From assembly GCF_000321225.1 (NCBI RefSeq), contig NW_004450276.1, positions 2,559,760 through 2,623,759 on the forward strand: a stretch of DNA of 64,000 nucleotides. The letters are read 5' to 3'. Positions 35,101 to 47,181 of this stretch are shown piece after piece. The notes under the pieces were generated by a model. It searched no databases. It was given only the letters and a program-made list of their open reading frames with translations, and had not been told where the DNA came from. Position 1 is the first letter of the stretch. Every line of letters begins with the position of its first letter. Position numbers and translations under genes: made by a program. Source of the stretch: Odobenus rosmarus divergens. Its lineage: Eukaryota; Chordata; Mammalia; Carnivora; Odobenidae.

Positions 35101-35277
35101 TTTTTTTTTTTTTAAAGATTTTATTTATTTGAGAGAGAGAGTGCAGAAAGACAGTCAGAGGGAGAGCCTGACTCCCCACTGAGCAGGGGGCCTGATGCGG
35201 GGCTCAAACCCAGGACCCTGGCATCATGATCTGAGCTGAAGGCAGATGTTTAACCAACTGAGCCACTCAGGCACCTC
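35101..35277 (-). mobile_element. CAN-type SINE, antisense
   Basis: T-run, AAAGATTTTATTTATTTGAG, ends GAGCCACTCAGGCACCTC. Worn flanks TCTCCTTCCTTCTT and CTCTCCTGCCTTCTT. Confidence 0.93.
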
Positions 35278-35714
35278 CCTCTCTCCTGCCTTCTTAAACA
35301 AAAAGCACCATCCATAGTTTGGTATTGCCTTTGGGAGCTCCTGGTGAGCACCAGAGACATCACCATTGGATGCCTTGGCCTTCTTTCAAGTGGGTCTATC
35401 AGTTACCCCATCTCCTGACACCACTGATCTGTTGCTGATATTTCTGCCTCTCTTGGGCCATTGACCTGTTGCTTTTAATATGCCATTGGCTAGGACATCA
35501 GATAGCCCAACTTGTTAGCAGCTGTATTTTGAATGAAAATGAAACTCATGGACTTGAGGAACTTTATAAAAAAAAAACAAAACTATTTTAGGTGCCCCAA
35601 GGTGCTTTTGCTTACGTCGGGTAAATTTCCAGAACATACCTGACCCCAGAAGTCTGACCTGAGTGGGGGTATTCATAGAATTACTTTAGAAGAATTACAA
35701 ATAGTTTGGTTCTT

Positions 35715-35790
35715 ACTCCCTTATTTTACATTCAGGCAGGTTGAGGCATAGAGATTTAATGAATTTCCTGAGTTGGGGAGTTATTATTTA
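35715..35790 (-). mobile_element. MIR scrap, antisense
   Basis: ACTCCCTTATTTTACATTCA then GGTTGAGGCATAGAGATTTA resembles the MIR core in reverse. Confidence 0.45.
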
Positions 35791-35803
35791 TAAACCAGGT
35801 TCA

Positions 35804-36013
35804 GGGGCGACTGGGTGATTCAGTTGTTAGGTGTATGACTCTCGATTTTGGCTTAGGTCATGATCTCACGGTCATGAGATCAAGCCCTGCATCAGGCTCT
35901 GTGCTGCTTGAGATTCTCAGGGGTCTACTTGAGATTCTCTCTCCCTCCCTCTGCCCTAACCCCCCACCCCCCCAAAAGCTGCTCACACACTCACTCTCTA
36001 AATATAAACAAAC
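35804..36013 (+). mobile_element. CAN-type SINE, sense, with an extra TTGAGATTCTC block
   Basis: Head GGGGCGACTGGGTGATTCAG. GAGATTCTC occurs twice (around 35909 and 35930), a short internal duplication. 12-bp target duplication AAACCAGGTTCA at 35792-35803 and 36014-36025. Confidence 0.94.
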
Positions 36014-36025
36014 AAACCAGGTTCA

Positions 36026-37504
36026 ATAAAATTTGCATGATTTTTGAGCCAGTAATCACTATAAAATCTAAACTACATCCATGGCAAGAATATCTGGCTC
36101 CTTTTAAGAATAAATTTAATGGTTGGTACGGTTTCTCTAAATTCCCCCATGCTTTATTTTAAAACCTATTTAATCACATCTGTACTTACTTATATTCAGT
36201 CTTTTCCACCCTGACAAATCACAGGTAGCTAGAGGTTAGGAAACCTGGTTCTATTCACTTTTGTACGTAACCCAACAACTTAAAGAATATTCTCACTGTC
36301 CTTTTTTTTTTTCTGCCTTGTCATGCTTATAAATCCATTTCAATCAAGAATGTATGTGAATTAGTAAATAACCATTTTACATAAAGTTTCTAACTTAAGA
36401 ATTGCTACCTGGAAATAATGTGTATGAAATGCTTCTATTCAAGGAAGCCAGATGCTTGTACTAGGCAAAAGAATCCAGGGGTGTTTTTTGTTTGTTTGTT
36501 TTTTAAAGAGTATGCAGAAGAAAAACTTCAGAATTTTATGAATGGCCTTAACATAAATGCAAAATGCAGCTTGAGGTTTTCAGTGAAAGATAGCATCTTT
36601 TGGGGGTAAAATGCCAATGATATACTGAGGAAGCCAAGTAATGCTGTGAATATAGTTCTTACTGGGTTTTTAAAAATAAATGTTCAGTACTTTTGTTTCA
36701 TATGCTTAAAAATGTCTCCAACCCTGTCTGTGTGTATTATGTATGTACTTATGTATACATATATGTGTTTCATCCACTAATATAAACTTCTCAAATATGG
36801 CCAAGGCTGTGATACAATAATATGGTTTAGCATTTTTATCTTTGGCTTTTCTCCTTCTCTGGGTCTGCTTCAGTTTATTCACCAAAATTTTATAGTTCAG
36901 CAGATTCTATGACACTGTGGCTCTTCACTCCCCATGACTGACTTATAAGTGTCTAGCTTGGTGTTGTTGGTGTCTAGCACACAGTGTAGGGGTACTGGTG
37001 TGCGGAGGCTTGGTGGTGGCAAAACGGAGAGATGAAGGGAACGCCCTCTCCCCTTAAATCTGGTCAAGAAGACAGGCATGCAGGACAGAAAGGGTATGAA
37101 TGTGTGAGGCAAGCATGAGAGATTCCCTTCTCTTGGCTCCAAACAGGAGTTTCAGGGACATGTTGGAAACTGCTTCAAGTCCCGCATATGGACCATGGCC
37201 AAATGTAAGGTATGGAATGTCAGCGGCGGAAAGTTGGTCAAATGAGTGTTCCTGCAAGACCTTAAAATGAAGGAATTATGATAAATTATGATTTAAAAAA
37301 GCTGCCTTTCCTTACAACATGTTATTAAAATATTTATTTTAAAATCTTAACGATTCATTCCAGTGACTGTTGGGTTCTCCAAGACAGGAAATCATGATTC
37401 TGGTGCCACTTGTCTTGTTACACTGCCCTTATTGTAAGCCTCCGGATTTTCCACTTCCCCTGGAGCCCTTGTTAGAGAAAGCCTAAAATTGGAGCAGAAA
37501 TTAT
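36026..37504. other. Unique-looking intron sequence (1.5 kb)
   Basis: No exon, RNA gene or clear repeat recognised. Confidence 0.4.
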
Positions 37505-37640
37505 GGTATAGTGGAGTTAGAATTATGGGTTAGGGTCCAGTCTCCACCACATATAACCACGTTGATTGGAGCCTGCCATCTGATTTTCCTCATGCAAATG
37601 GAAGTAATAATACTTATCTACCGAAAGCATTTGACATTTG
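37505..37640 (+). mobile_element. MIR SINE, sense, partial
   Basis: GTTAGAATTATGGGTTAGGG, then ATCTGATTTTCCTCATGCAA and GGAAGTAATAATACTTATCT match the MIR middle. Confidence 0.6.
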
Positions 37641-37754
37641 ACTCAGAAGAGATCTTGAAATTTTCAGTTTACAGCTGAGATGAAGAAATGATGACTATGT
37701 GGAAGGATGTATGTAGCTAATGATGAAATGTTGGTCAAGATGTCTTAAGAATTA

Positions 37755-37942
37755 GGGGCGCCTGGGTGGCTCAGTCGTTGGGCATCTGCCTTCAGCTCAG
37801 GTCATGATCCCAGGGTCCTGGGATCGAGCCCCGCATCGGGCTCCCTGCTCGGCGGGAAGCCTGCTTCTCCCTCTCCCACTCCCCCTGCTTGTGTTCCCTC
37901 TTTCTCTGTCTCCCTGTCAAAAAATAAATCTTAAAAAAAAAA
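37755..37942 (+). mobile_element. CAN-type SINE, sense, full length
   Basis: Head GGGGCGCCTGGGTGGCTCAG and the young-looking body GGCTCCCTGCTCGGCGGGAA. Flanks AAGATGTCTTAAGAATTA (37737-37754) and AAGACATCTTAAGAATTA (37943-37960), two mismatches. Confidence 0.95.
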
Positions 37943-37960
37943 AAGACATCTTAAGAATTA

Positions 37961-38594
37961 TAAGTCCCTGTACAGAGGTCACGTACCAATCATCCAACAT
38001 CATGACATCACCACGTATTTTTCTGCTTTAACTGCTTTTAGAGTACCTACATATAAAGTAACAAATATGTCTCACCCCAGACCTGTTCAGCTCCAGAATC
38101 TCTGCTTAACTAGCCATTCCTCTCTGTCTCCTTCACAACCATCATTCCTCCTACATCTGCTCTTGGATCTCAGATGCGTGCACCTTTGAGATTTAGGTTC
38201 CTCTGTTTTCTCTTGGTGGAACATACCTTCCTAGCTTCACTTCCTTTTCAGTCATCTTAAACCCCACAATTGACGGGCTGAACCATTTTTGGGAAAGGAG
38301 TCGCAATTTATTCGAATTCAGCTCATTCTTCTGCTCTCCCTGCATACTGTGGTTCTATGATGTAAGCCACCTCCTTAACCTAATGTTAACACCAAGAGTG
38401 AGGGTGTGGGGAGTTGATAGAAGAGCTTCGGTGACCTTAATTTAAATTAGGTCTGGTTTAAAATTGTGTCTGACACAGCGACGTCTCTTTAATAAACTTC
38501 TTGGTTTACTCTTTTCAGTTCCATTTTTAGAAAACAAGTGGCCTTTTCAGAAATCTTCCAGAAAGTTTTAGTCTTCAAACTCTGTGTGCTTCTG
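37961..38594. other. Unique-looking intron sequence
   Basis: No repeat or exon recognised. Confidence 0.4.
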
Positions 38595-38728
38595 AATATT
38601 CTTCATAGCTTTGTTAAAAATGCAGTGTTTTAGGTTGGGGGTGAGACTTGCCACTTATATTTTTAACAGGCTCCACCCCCAGTGTTTGAATATGATGCAA
38701 AACAAAGTTTGAGCATCACTGTTCTAGA
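38595..38728 (+). mobile_element. MER5-like hAT fragment
   Basis: TTTGTTAAAAATGCAGTG, AACAGGCTCCACCCCCAGTG and AGTTTGAGCATCACTGTTC resemble part of a MER5 element. Diverged. Confidence 0.5.
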
Positions 38729-38968
38729 ATACATTTCCCTCTTCAAATGGAGATTTCCATTCTCCAGGAACATGGGGAGGTGTGAAAGCAGCACAATAGA
38801 ATTTGCACTGCTGTTCTTTGCTGTCAGGGGTTCCTCATCGAAGACACATGCTCGAGAGTCAACCATGATGGTGCTTTTGAAGGCCATCAGTAAAAAATAT
38901 TCATGTTTTGGCTCCACCCACTGGCAATTCAGTGCAAGACATTTCAGGTGGGGCTCAGCACCTTTATT

Positions 38969-39144
38969 ATTTTTAGATTTATTTATTTGAGAGAGAAAGA
39001 GAGCATGAGCAGGGGGAGTGGGAGAGGGAGAAGCAGGCTTCCTGCCGAGCAGGGAGCCTGACTCGGGGCTCCATCCCAGGACCCTGAGATCATGACCCAA
39101 GCCGAAGGCAGACGCTTAACTGACTGAGCCACCCAGGCGCCCCC
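38969..39144 (-). mobile_element. CAN-type SINE, antisense
   Basis: TTTTAGATTTATTTATTTGA start and GAGCCACCCAGGCGCCCC end. Target duplication GCACCTTTATT at 38958-38968 and 39145-39155. Confidence 0.95.
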
Positions 39145-39155
39145 GCACCTTTATT

Positions 39156-39990
39156 TATTTATTTTTTTAAGTATCACAGGTGATTCTGTTTGGTTTACTA
39201 GGATGTGATACATCCACAGTGGAAACACATGCATGCTTTGGGTAGTAATATTTTTTGATTTAAGTTAATACATTAATAAACATAAAATCAATATTGGGGT
39301 TGTTATTCAAAGAATTTATAAGAGTAATATGTTATCCAAGTCTGTAGATGTACCATCAGTCCTTTTTCAAAAACATAGTGCCTCTCCCCAAGCCTTGAAA
39401 ACAGTATGTGTTCTGCTCTCCCCTTCCCTCAATGAAACCACATTTAAATTCAGAATCACCAGCACTAGTTTACATTCAATTCAAGACAGCAAGCCCTAAA
39501 ATAGCCTTAATGACTCATGCAAAGCATTTTCCTAGGAACAGACTCCGGACTTATTAGTGTCTGAAGCCATCAGTCAATACTCATCTGGTGCCCCGGTGTG
39601 CGAGGAGGTGGTGCCAGCAATGTGTGCCTTCTCCTATCTGTAACTCAGTCACACAGACAATTAACGTAACGTGCTTTAAATAGCCGAAGTGGAGAGGGAG
39701 ATTGACTTTTCGGTGGTTCCTGCTGCTTAAAAATACTTCTCCTTTCCTGGCTGTAAAATAGCAATTGAAAACTACCATGCAAAGTTAAAAATCATTTCCC
39801 GGGGTTTCAGTTGTGTTTTCCATGTATCTGAAGCGGGGCCAGGGTGTCATTGGATGCGGAGCACAGCGCCCCCGATGCAGCCCCATGCCACGCAGCTATC
39901 TGTGACCTTGAATGAGACCCAAAATTGCCAGGCTGCATCTTTTCATTTTTAAAACGAGAAGGCTGGATTCACTTTTGAAGGGCTCTTTGA
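39156..39990. other. Unique-looking intron sequence
   Basis: No confident repeat; 39895-39975 may be a worn MIR. Confidence 0.35.
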
Positions 39991-40166
39991 GCTCTCAACG
40001 TCAAGACGATGAAACATGATGCTTCCAGATATCTCCCTGAAATTTCTCAAATAGGAAAAAAGAGCCTTTTTTTAAAACTATATAATGAGACTTCTAGTAA
40101 GAAGCTCTCCTGGTGGGGTGGGGGGGGGGCGGGCAGGGGGGGACATGGCAAATCTGAACACCTTGC
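39991..40166 (+). repeat. 176-bp tandem duplication, first copy
   Basis: Starts GCTCTCAACGTCAAGACGAT and ends AATCTGAACACCTTGC. Holds a G-rich block (GGGGTG, then a run of 10 G counting across, CGGGCAGGGGGGG). Followed without a gap by a copy that differs at one base. Confidence 0.97.
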
Positions 40167-40342
40167 GCTCTCAACGTCAAGACGATGAAACATGATGCTT
40201 CCAGATATCTCCCTGAAATTTCTCAAATAGGAAAAAAGAGCCTTTTTTTAAAACTATATAATGAGACTTCTAGTAAGAAGCTCTCCTGGTAGGGTGGGGG
40301 GGGGGCGGGCAGGGGGGGACATGGCAAATCTGAACACCTTGC
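40167..40342 (+). repeat. 176-bp tandem duplication, second copy
   Basis: Same 176 bases as 39991-40166 with one visible change: CTGGTGGGGT in copy 1 is CTGGTAGGGT in copy 2. Such identity in an intron means a very recent duplication or an assembly artefact. Confidence 0.97.
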
Positions 40343-40854
40343 GAGGCAGGGTGACTTTCAGGGCCCGTGGTCTAAGCCAGGTGCTCAGTCAAGCTCCTGA
40401 ACTAAGATGCCATTAGTCAATCAGTGAGGATTGCTAGGCTGCATGAAGGTGAGGGTGTCAACTCACCAAGCATTTTCCTCATTCATGCATTCTTACTCAG
40501 CAACGGCTCACAGTCCCTGGAGAGACAGCCTGCGTAGATGAGCGTGTAGCCCTGAAGCACAGGAAGCATCCAGCTTGCCTTTTGAAAGATCAAACTCAAT
40601 GTTGGTTTCATTAGCCTGGTGATGCCTGCTAAATGTTGGGGTGCATGCTCATCCATGGACCACATCCTATGAGTATGGCTATAATTATTGCCCTCTGGAT
40701 CAAGAGGTGCCTTACTGGTTTCTCCCTGACCCCCCCTGCCCCCACCCCATAAGCAGATCTTACTATTTATCTACTGGTACTAGACTGGCAGAACTCAAAA
40801 TTGGTTAGGAAGGGGCCTCTGTCACTTCCTGTTTTGATGGTCACCATTTTTTGC

Positions 40855-41020
40855 ATGTTTCTCTGTGCCAGGCTCCTTGCTGAGAGTGACGTATGGTTCC
40901 AGCTTGCTTCTGATTCACAGAATCCTCTTTTAAGATATGGGAACCAGACTTAGAAGGGTTTACGTATGCTGGGTCACACAACCAGTTCATGGCCAAGGCT
41001 GGTCTCCCCAGGCCTTCTCA
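40855..41020 (-). mobile_element. MIR SINE, antisense
   Basis: TGTGCCAGGCTCCTTGCTGA, ATTCACAGAATCCTC, AAGATATGGGAACCAGACTT and GGGTCACACAACCAGTTCAT follow the MIR core in reverse. Confidence 0.75.
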
Positions 41021-42044
41021 ATAATACAATGACTGCATCCTGTTCTACTTTCTCCCAGAACCCCCTGGGGAAACCCACTCACTTCTATTTAACCACAGCT
41101 CGGAGTCCTGACTTTCGCGGTTTTAATTTTCTTTTCCGAACAGTGTCCAACTGTGATGTTCTCTAGGACTTGTTAGATTTAAAATGTATACAGTGAAAAA
41201 TAGGTGGCATGTTGGCGTAGCCAGTTGATATTGAGCATGAAATGCATAAGCAGTCAACTTCCTTGGTCTTTTAAAACACGGGAGAGGATGTTAGTTGGGA
41301 GCCCAGCCGATAGTGGTATTCGTGTTTTTTAACCATGTCTGACCCGGTTGGGAAGCTTGTCTTTCCACCAGAGTATGGATTTTGCATCTGGTTGTTCTTA
41401 AGCTCGAGGCAGACAGACCCTGAAATGCAGGAAGAACACAGCAGGAGGTGAAGAGCTGAAGGGTCACACAATAGAAAGGAAAGACATTGTCCGATTTCTG
41501 AGTAATTGATGTCAGGAGGATTTGCAGGGTGGTGGCAGGGAGGTTGTTTTGTTTTGCTCTGTTCTATTTTGTTTTTGAGAGAACACAGGAAAGAACACCT
41601 TTTTGTGTATAAGTCTGCTAAAGTGTGCATTCATAGTGATGTTCAGGCGACTGCAAACAGGCTACTGTTAGTAATAAGGAACTTAACAGACAAAAGTTAC
41701 CATCCCTGGCAGAAATGTACCAGGGGAGCCCTCACATGTGAGCATAGGAAGCGCTGTGCTGGATCAGGAGAGAGGATTTCTGAGCCACCCAACTGTAGAA
41801 GGAACAAAAGCCAATTAATATAAAACTGTGCAACATACCATTAATAATGTACTTATATGTAACCATGCTTATGTTGCAACAAGCTACACAGGGCACATTT
41901 TTCATTCTATTGGGGGGGGTTTTCATTTTTCTTAATTATTGTGTTTGTAGAAAGTTCCAGATTAAAATTTCCCTCTGGACTATCAATAGCCTTTCTGGAG
42001 CTCAGAGAGGGCCTGCCCATTAGGAGCAGCCATTGGGGGGTGGA
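41021..42044. other. Unique-looking intron sequence (1 kb)
   Basis: No repeat or exon recognised; the frames at 41271-41823 overlap on both strands and have no domain. Confidence 0.4.
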
Positions 42045-42336
42045 GAGAAATGAGAAGTTGGTTAAAGGATACAAACTTTCAGTTATAAGATGAATAAGGT
42101 CTGAGGATCTAATGTATAACATGGTGACTACAGTTGATAACACTGGTGTAATTGAAATTTGCTGAGAGCAGAACTTAAATGTTCTCAGAAAGGTAAATAT
42201 GGGGGTGGTTATAGATTGTTAATTAACTTGGGGGAAATTCTTTCACTGTGTATCAAATCATCATGTAGTACACTTTAAATGTCTTATAATTTGATTTGTC
42301 ATTTATATCTTAATAAAGCTGGAGAGAAAAAAAAAA
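42045..42336 (+). mobile_element. Old LINE-1 3' UTR, sense, with A tail
   Basis: AGTTGGTTAAAGGATACAAA, TTTCAGTTATAAGATGAATA, CATGGTGACTACAGTTGATA, ATCAAATCATCATGTAGTAC and TCTTAATAAAGCTGG then A12. This is the typical L1 terminal order, with a polyadenylation signal AATAAA near 42312. Confidence 0.85.
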
Positions 42337-43534
42337 AAGCCGTTTAGAAAACAAGAACAAAAACAACTCTTCAAAGCTTTTCCTTCCCCAGGTGCACTGT
42401 AAATTACTTAGCAGCCAAAACAAATCTAGGAAACTTAGCATACCTGAATTGAAATAAAATGAGGAAGATGCACAAAAGGAAAGAAGTAAAAAGTAGATCA
42501 TTTCTTTGTTACTACTTCTCCCAATTCTTCTATTGCACACTGGAGGGGGGAAGAATCCTATAAATTGTGACTGTTTGGGTGTTCAAAATTGTGGTTAGTA
42601 TTTAGCACTTCTTTTTAAAAGTAGAAATACTTGATTTTGTGGGGGTAGATAGAAACATATATAAATTATTACTGAAACTCTTTGATTTTTTTTCTGCCAC
42701 GAATAAACACAAAATAACCGCAGAGCTTATGATCCAGCCTCTTGACAGTCCTGTGCTAAGAAATTTCTGCAGGCATACCTGAAGTTCTTAATAAAAATTA
42801 CAAGAAGATGGCTTATGGAAGCATAAAAAATTAAGAAAACTTTGGGGAACCATGGTAGGGACTAACTTCCTTTCAAAAGGTGTTGACAGATTGCTAGGAC
42901 TGTCCTCTGAGGCGATGTATGAAGTACAGAAAGAAGACAGCTCATTACTTTTACAGTCAAGCAATGTTTGTAATGTAAAAAATTTATGTCTCAGGTTGGC
43001 CATTATCCATTAAACTTGGGTTTGAATGACTCTGGGCTGTTTCAGAAAAACTAACTTGTCCTCAGAGGAAATGAGATATCAATATAAAGGGCATTCAAAA
43101 TATCATATTTTTTATTTGACACTTTCAGAAAATGAACTTTAATTTTCAAACAATGGTAACAACTCTGGAATACATGCACAGTTTTTTCCAAGAATACCTT
43201 CTTGAAGGGGCCAGTGCTGACCTGGACAAGTTTATGTTTGCTTGATTTTGAAAAATTACTCAAATTATCTGAGAATCACTATTTTTAATTTGTCTTTAAA
43301 ATATTAGAGGTGTGGGGTTTTTTTTCTCTCTGGGTTACCAAAAGGCTAGTTCTCCTTGACCTCTAGAATAAGGGAAGTCCCTCTATTTAAGCCTTCTGGT
43401 AAGTACCATCACATCAATGCATCCCTTTTGTAAAACGTATCACAACTGCAGTGAATAATGTTGTTGTTATGTCAGTATTTCTGTTCCGCTAGGATATCCA
43501 TCTCACAGAGCAAAACCGTAAGATGGTTTTTCCT
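42337..43534. other. Unique-looking intron sequence (1.2 kb)
   Basis: AT-rich, no exon or repeat recognised. Confidence 0.4.
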
Positions 43535-43605
43535 GTTAATCTGTGTTCCCCTAAAGAGAGAACCTTGCACATAGAGGAACTGAATAAACACTTGATGAAT
43601 TAAAG
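43535..43605 (+). mobile_element. L2 3' end fragment, sense
   Basis: AATCTGTGTTCCCCTAAAGA, ACCTTGCACATAGAGGAACT and GAATAAACACTTGATGAATT match the L2 tail. Confidence 0.6.
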
Positions 43606-43891
43606 AGGAAATTATTTGATTACTGAGTGAATTCTATCAAGTATAAGTAGTTAAACCGTAGGAAGCAGAATTCAAAGCTTTTCTTCAACCTATCACCTTG
43701 AGACTTTGGATTTATAGTCGGGGCTAAGAGAAAATAGGTATTTTTTCCCCCCTCCGTCAGTAGGCAAGAGAAATACATCTTTCTGGGGGGAAATTTGATG
43801 ATTTATATCACACTTTTTGGATATAAACACCTCTTGATCTGAGCATTTATCAGAGGAAATAATTAAGAATAACATGTTTTAGATGTGTGCT

Positions 43892-44252
43892 TGAACTGAA
43901 TGTTTGTGTCCCCCCTAGAATTCGTATGTTGAAATCCTAAGCCCCCAGTGTGAGGTTATCAGGAGGGAAGGGCCTTTGAGAGGTGATTAGGTCATGAGAG
44001 TGAAGCTCTTAGGAGCGGGATTAGGGTCCTTACAGAACGGACCCCAGAAGCTCTCTCACCCTATTTTCTACCACATGATGATAAAATGATGAGATCTAAG
44101 ATGGCCGTCCACCACTGAAAGAGGACTCTCACCAGACTGACCGCGCTGGTACCTTCCTTTTAGACTCCCAGCTTCCAGTACAGTAAGAGACATTTCTGTT
44201 GTTTATAAACCATTCAGTTTGTGGTACTTTGCATAGCAGCCTGAACTAAGAT
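43892..44252 (+). mobile_element. MaLR-type LTR (MST-like), sense
   Basis: GAACTGAATGTTTGTGTCCC, ATTCGTATGTTGAAATCCTA, GAGAGGTGATTAGGTCATGA, TCTGTTGTTTATAAACCATT and GCATAGCAGCCTGAACTAAG. Solo LTR. Confidence 0.85.
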
Positions 44253-44809
44253 AATGTATATTTTAAATAGCAAAAAAAAAAAGGTACTTCTGATGCACCC
44301 CCATGAGATGCCCCCAGCCCCATCTCTGAGGCAGTCCATCTGCATGGGCTCTTTCTGCACCTCACTTCCTGTTCGCCTCACCCACTCAGCTCTTCCCTGT
44401 TGACACGAGATGTTCTCCTGCCGGACCGTGCTTGTCACAGAGTACGTGGATGCAGGAGGGTCACACCAAAGCCAGAACACCTTTGACCAGTGAAGAGGTT
44501 AAGTAACACACTCTTTCTGTCAGATTGTCCGAGACCTGGCTTATGTGGCTTCTCAGACGATCGTCGGAAGGATTAAGCAATTCCTAGTAGCGGCCAAGTC
44601 AGTAATGAGCCCTCATAGTTTCTTTCGCTCCTTCTTTGGTTTACTGTTACTTCTGTTCCCTGGGTTTACTCAAGTCTGTAAACACTCTGCCTCACCTTCT
44701 GCTTTATGGGGGAACTTAGAGGTCATCTAATTGGTTAAGTAGGACATATTATTTAGTCAGTGGGTATAGACACATGCAACCATTAAAAATGGCATGGAAA
44801 GATATCTTT
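44253..44809. other. Unique-looking intron sequence
   Basis: No exon or repeat recognised beyond an A11 run near 44272-44283. Confidence 0.35.
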
Positions 44810-45368
44810 CTGTTGCCACAGAGATGCCCAAGTAAGTCAGCGGTGCTACTTCTTATGTTCCCACTCAGTAGCCAACTCCTTTCTCTAAAGACGACTCACA
44901 GAAGGCCATTAAGAAGTGGGAAATGGCCCCTGACTTGACTGAAGATGTTTGAGCAGATACTTGAGATGCGTTTAGTAAAGGTCTGTAGAGTCATTACAAG
45001 TGTTAAAGTAATTAAACAGGCCATTTGGGGTGACTCTAATGCCTTGGTAACCTATGAAAGCACCCCAAAACCAAGCCAGAGCCGATTCCTATAAATGCAC
45101 TTGTATCCCGGGCAACAAAACAGTCACTCATAGCCAACTAGGCTTTCACAGATAAGGCAACCACTTAAGCTGTAGCCAATCCCTTTCCTTGCTTTGCTTC
45201 TCTGTCTTCTCTATAAAAGCCTTTCCCCCCAGCTCCTGTGGGTGGGGTGCTCCCAACTGCTTGTGGTTCGGGGCTGCCTGGTTTGACTCGGTGTTTGGTC
45301 AGACTCAATCTTGAGCATGTTCATACACCTCAGTTTATCTTTTAACACGAGTTATTATCAGAGTTTAG
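44810..45368 (+). mobile_element. LTR-like element, possibly class I ERV, sense
   Basis: TAAACAGGCCATTTGGGGTG, AATGCCTTGGTAACCTATGA, AGCCAATCCCTTTCCTTGC, then a TATA-like CTATAAAAGCC near 45211, GCTCCTGTGGGTGGGGTGC and GGGGCTGCCTGGTTTGACTC. The order (CCAAT, TATA, then a leader-like region) resembles a gammaretroviral-type LTR. Family not assigned; no internal genes seen. Confidence 0.5.
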
Positions 45369-46585
45369 TTGTAGATGTGCAACTGGTAACTTTGCGTCTA
45401 AAAATCTAAAAATACAACCCGGTCAATAATCAGCATTCGTCATTGTTACAAAAATTTTCACACATCAGAGTTGATTTCTGCTTTCCTCCTTTGCACCCTG
45501 TCCTGCCCTCTCAAGGACGGTACCAGGCGGTCACAAAGCTTTACTTTGGCTGGTGGTACAGCCATGTGAAGGATCAGACAGGGTCTCTCATTCGGAACTT
45601 GCTACCCACAGCTCTGTACACATTTATTCTCCGCCAAAACATTTGGTTTTGGTCACAGAGATCGTTGGCTCCATGTTTTCTGTTTAGGAAAAACAAAGCA
45701 CACAGTGTGATACAAACAATAACGAAATAAACACAAGCCAACTTGCATAACTTGGGATTGCTAGAATTGAGGGACTTGGGTAGTGAAGACTGCAGCTGTT
45801 GGAGAAGGAAGTGAAGATTGCAGAATGAAAACAAAAAAATACTATGTCTCCCCTGGTTTGTCAGCCTGTACTTTGTCAAGGCTTTCCTTGCATTTGTGTA
45901 GAACACTTCTTGGGAAATGCTTTGTAGTGCATAATTTTCTAAGTACGGAATAGACCTTTCCGTAACAGCTTACATGCAAAGCGGTACTTTAGAAGGGATA
46001 CCACTGCTGGTTTGTCTTAATTCTTTCGTTCCTGTCCTTGCAGTGGAATAAAAGTACATAGCACAAGCTTGATGGCAACATGTCAAAGCACTTGTGTGAG
46101 AAGTTCTGGATGTTTCCAGGCTGCACTTTGTGGACTGAGGCATCTTCAGAAAATGATAGGCGTTGGTCCCTGTTGACATCACCACACTTTTTATTTATTT
46201 ATTTTTTAATATTTGCACTTTAAGAAAACTGGAAACGATGAAATTTGGAGAAAACTGGCTAAGACATGGGACAGCTAGGTAGGTTCAGTGTAGCACGTAA
46301 GCAAACAGAAAGAATGGAAACAGAAAGTAGCTATTCAGGAGTTCGAACTGCAACTACACAAAAGGGGGAAAGTGAGCAGGATGTGTTTGAACCCCCCACC
46401 CCCCAGGGAGCCAGACTTTTCCACTGCCCTTGCTAAAGCGCTTGGGTCTGGTGGAGGCACCCAGCTCCCCAGCTGGGGTCTTTACAGGCTTGAGAAGGAG
46501 ACCCTGAATCCTGCACCATCCTGTCTTTTGACCTACGCAGTGCTGGATTTTAAACAAAGTAGATGTTAAGTAAATGTGTGTTGAA
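45369..46585. other. Unique-looking intron sequence (1.2 kb)
   Basis: No exon or confident repeat recognised. Confidence 0.4.
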
Positions 46586-46618
46586 GTGTGTGTGTGTGTG
46601 TGTGTGTGTGTCTGTGTG
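46586..46618 (+). repeat. (GT)n microsatellite, interrupted
   Basis: About twelve GT units, one TC break, then GTGTG. Confidence 0.93.
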
Positions 46619-46769
46619 TTTTGACTTGACATTTCACTGATATTCTCTGAATTTTGGGTAAAGAAACACTCTTTGGTTATGAATGACTTTTATGTCAAAA
46701 CAATGTAGATTAAAGTTGTGCTTTTTACTAGGAATGTAAACCATGATATAGATTTGGTTAAAGCAACTG

Positions 46770-47181
46770 TGCTGTTCTGCTTTGGCTCCCCTAACAAAAT
46801 ACCATACACTGTGTGGCCTGAACAAGAGAAATGGATTTTCTCACAGTTCTGGGGGCTGAAAGTCTTCAGTCATGGTCTGGCGAGGTCTGTTTCTGGCAGG
46901 GACACTAACCTTGGCTTACAGAGGGCCCCCTTCTTGCTGTGTCCTCCTTGGCCATTCTTTCCTCTGTGTGCTCCCTGAGAGACAGAGAGAGTTGCCTGGT
47001 GTCTCCTTCGCCTCTTACCAGGACACCAGTCCCAGTGGACTAGAGCCCTACCTTTATGACCTCATTTTACCCAACTTCTAGAAAGACCCTATCTCCCAAT
47101 ACAGTTGCACTGAAAGCTGGGGCTTCAATATCTGAATTCGGGGGGTGGGGGTTGGGGGGCACAAACATTCAGTCCATGACA
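46770..47181 (-). mobile_element. MaLR-type LTR (MST/MLT1-like), antisense
   Basis: CCCCTAACAAAATACCATAC, TTCTCACAGTTCTGGGGGCT, CTTGGCTTACAGAGGGCCCC, GACCTCATTTTACCCAACTT and CAAACATTCAGTCCATGACA. Contains a later G-rich run GGGGGGTGGGGGTTGGGGGG near 47139-47158. Confidence 0.87.

Noticed and set aside
38663..39100. 145-codon minus-strand frame
   Set aside because: Its N-terminal third is an antisense SINE translation (L-R-V-L-G-W-S-P-E-S-G-S); the rest has no domain.
40090..40345. CRISPR-like or satellite array
   Set aside because: Only two long adjacent copies without spacers; a simple tandem duplication.
45211..45221. Functional gene promoter from the TATA box alone
   Set aside because: It sits in an LTR-like relic and no exon follows; kept only as a hypothesis in the findings.
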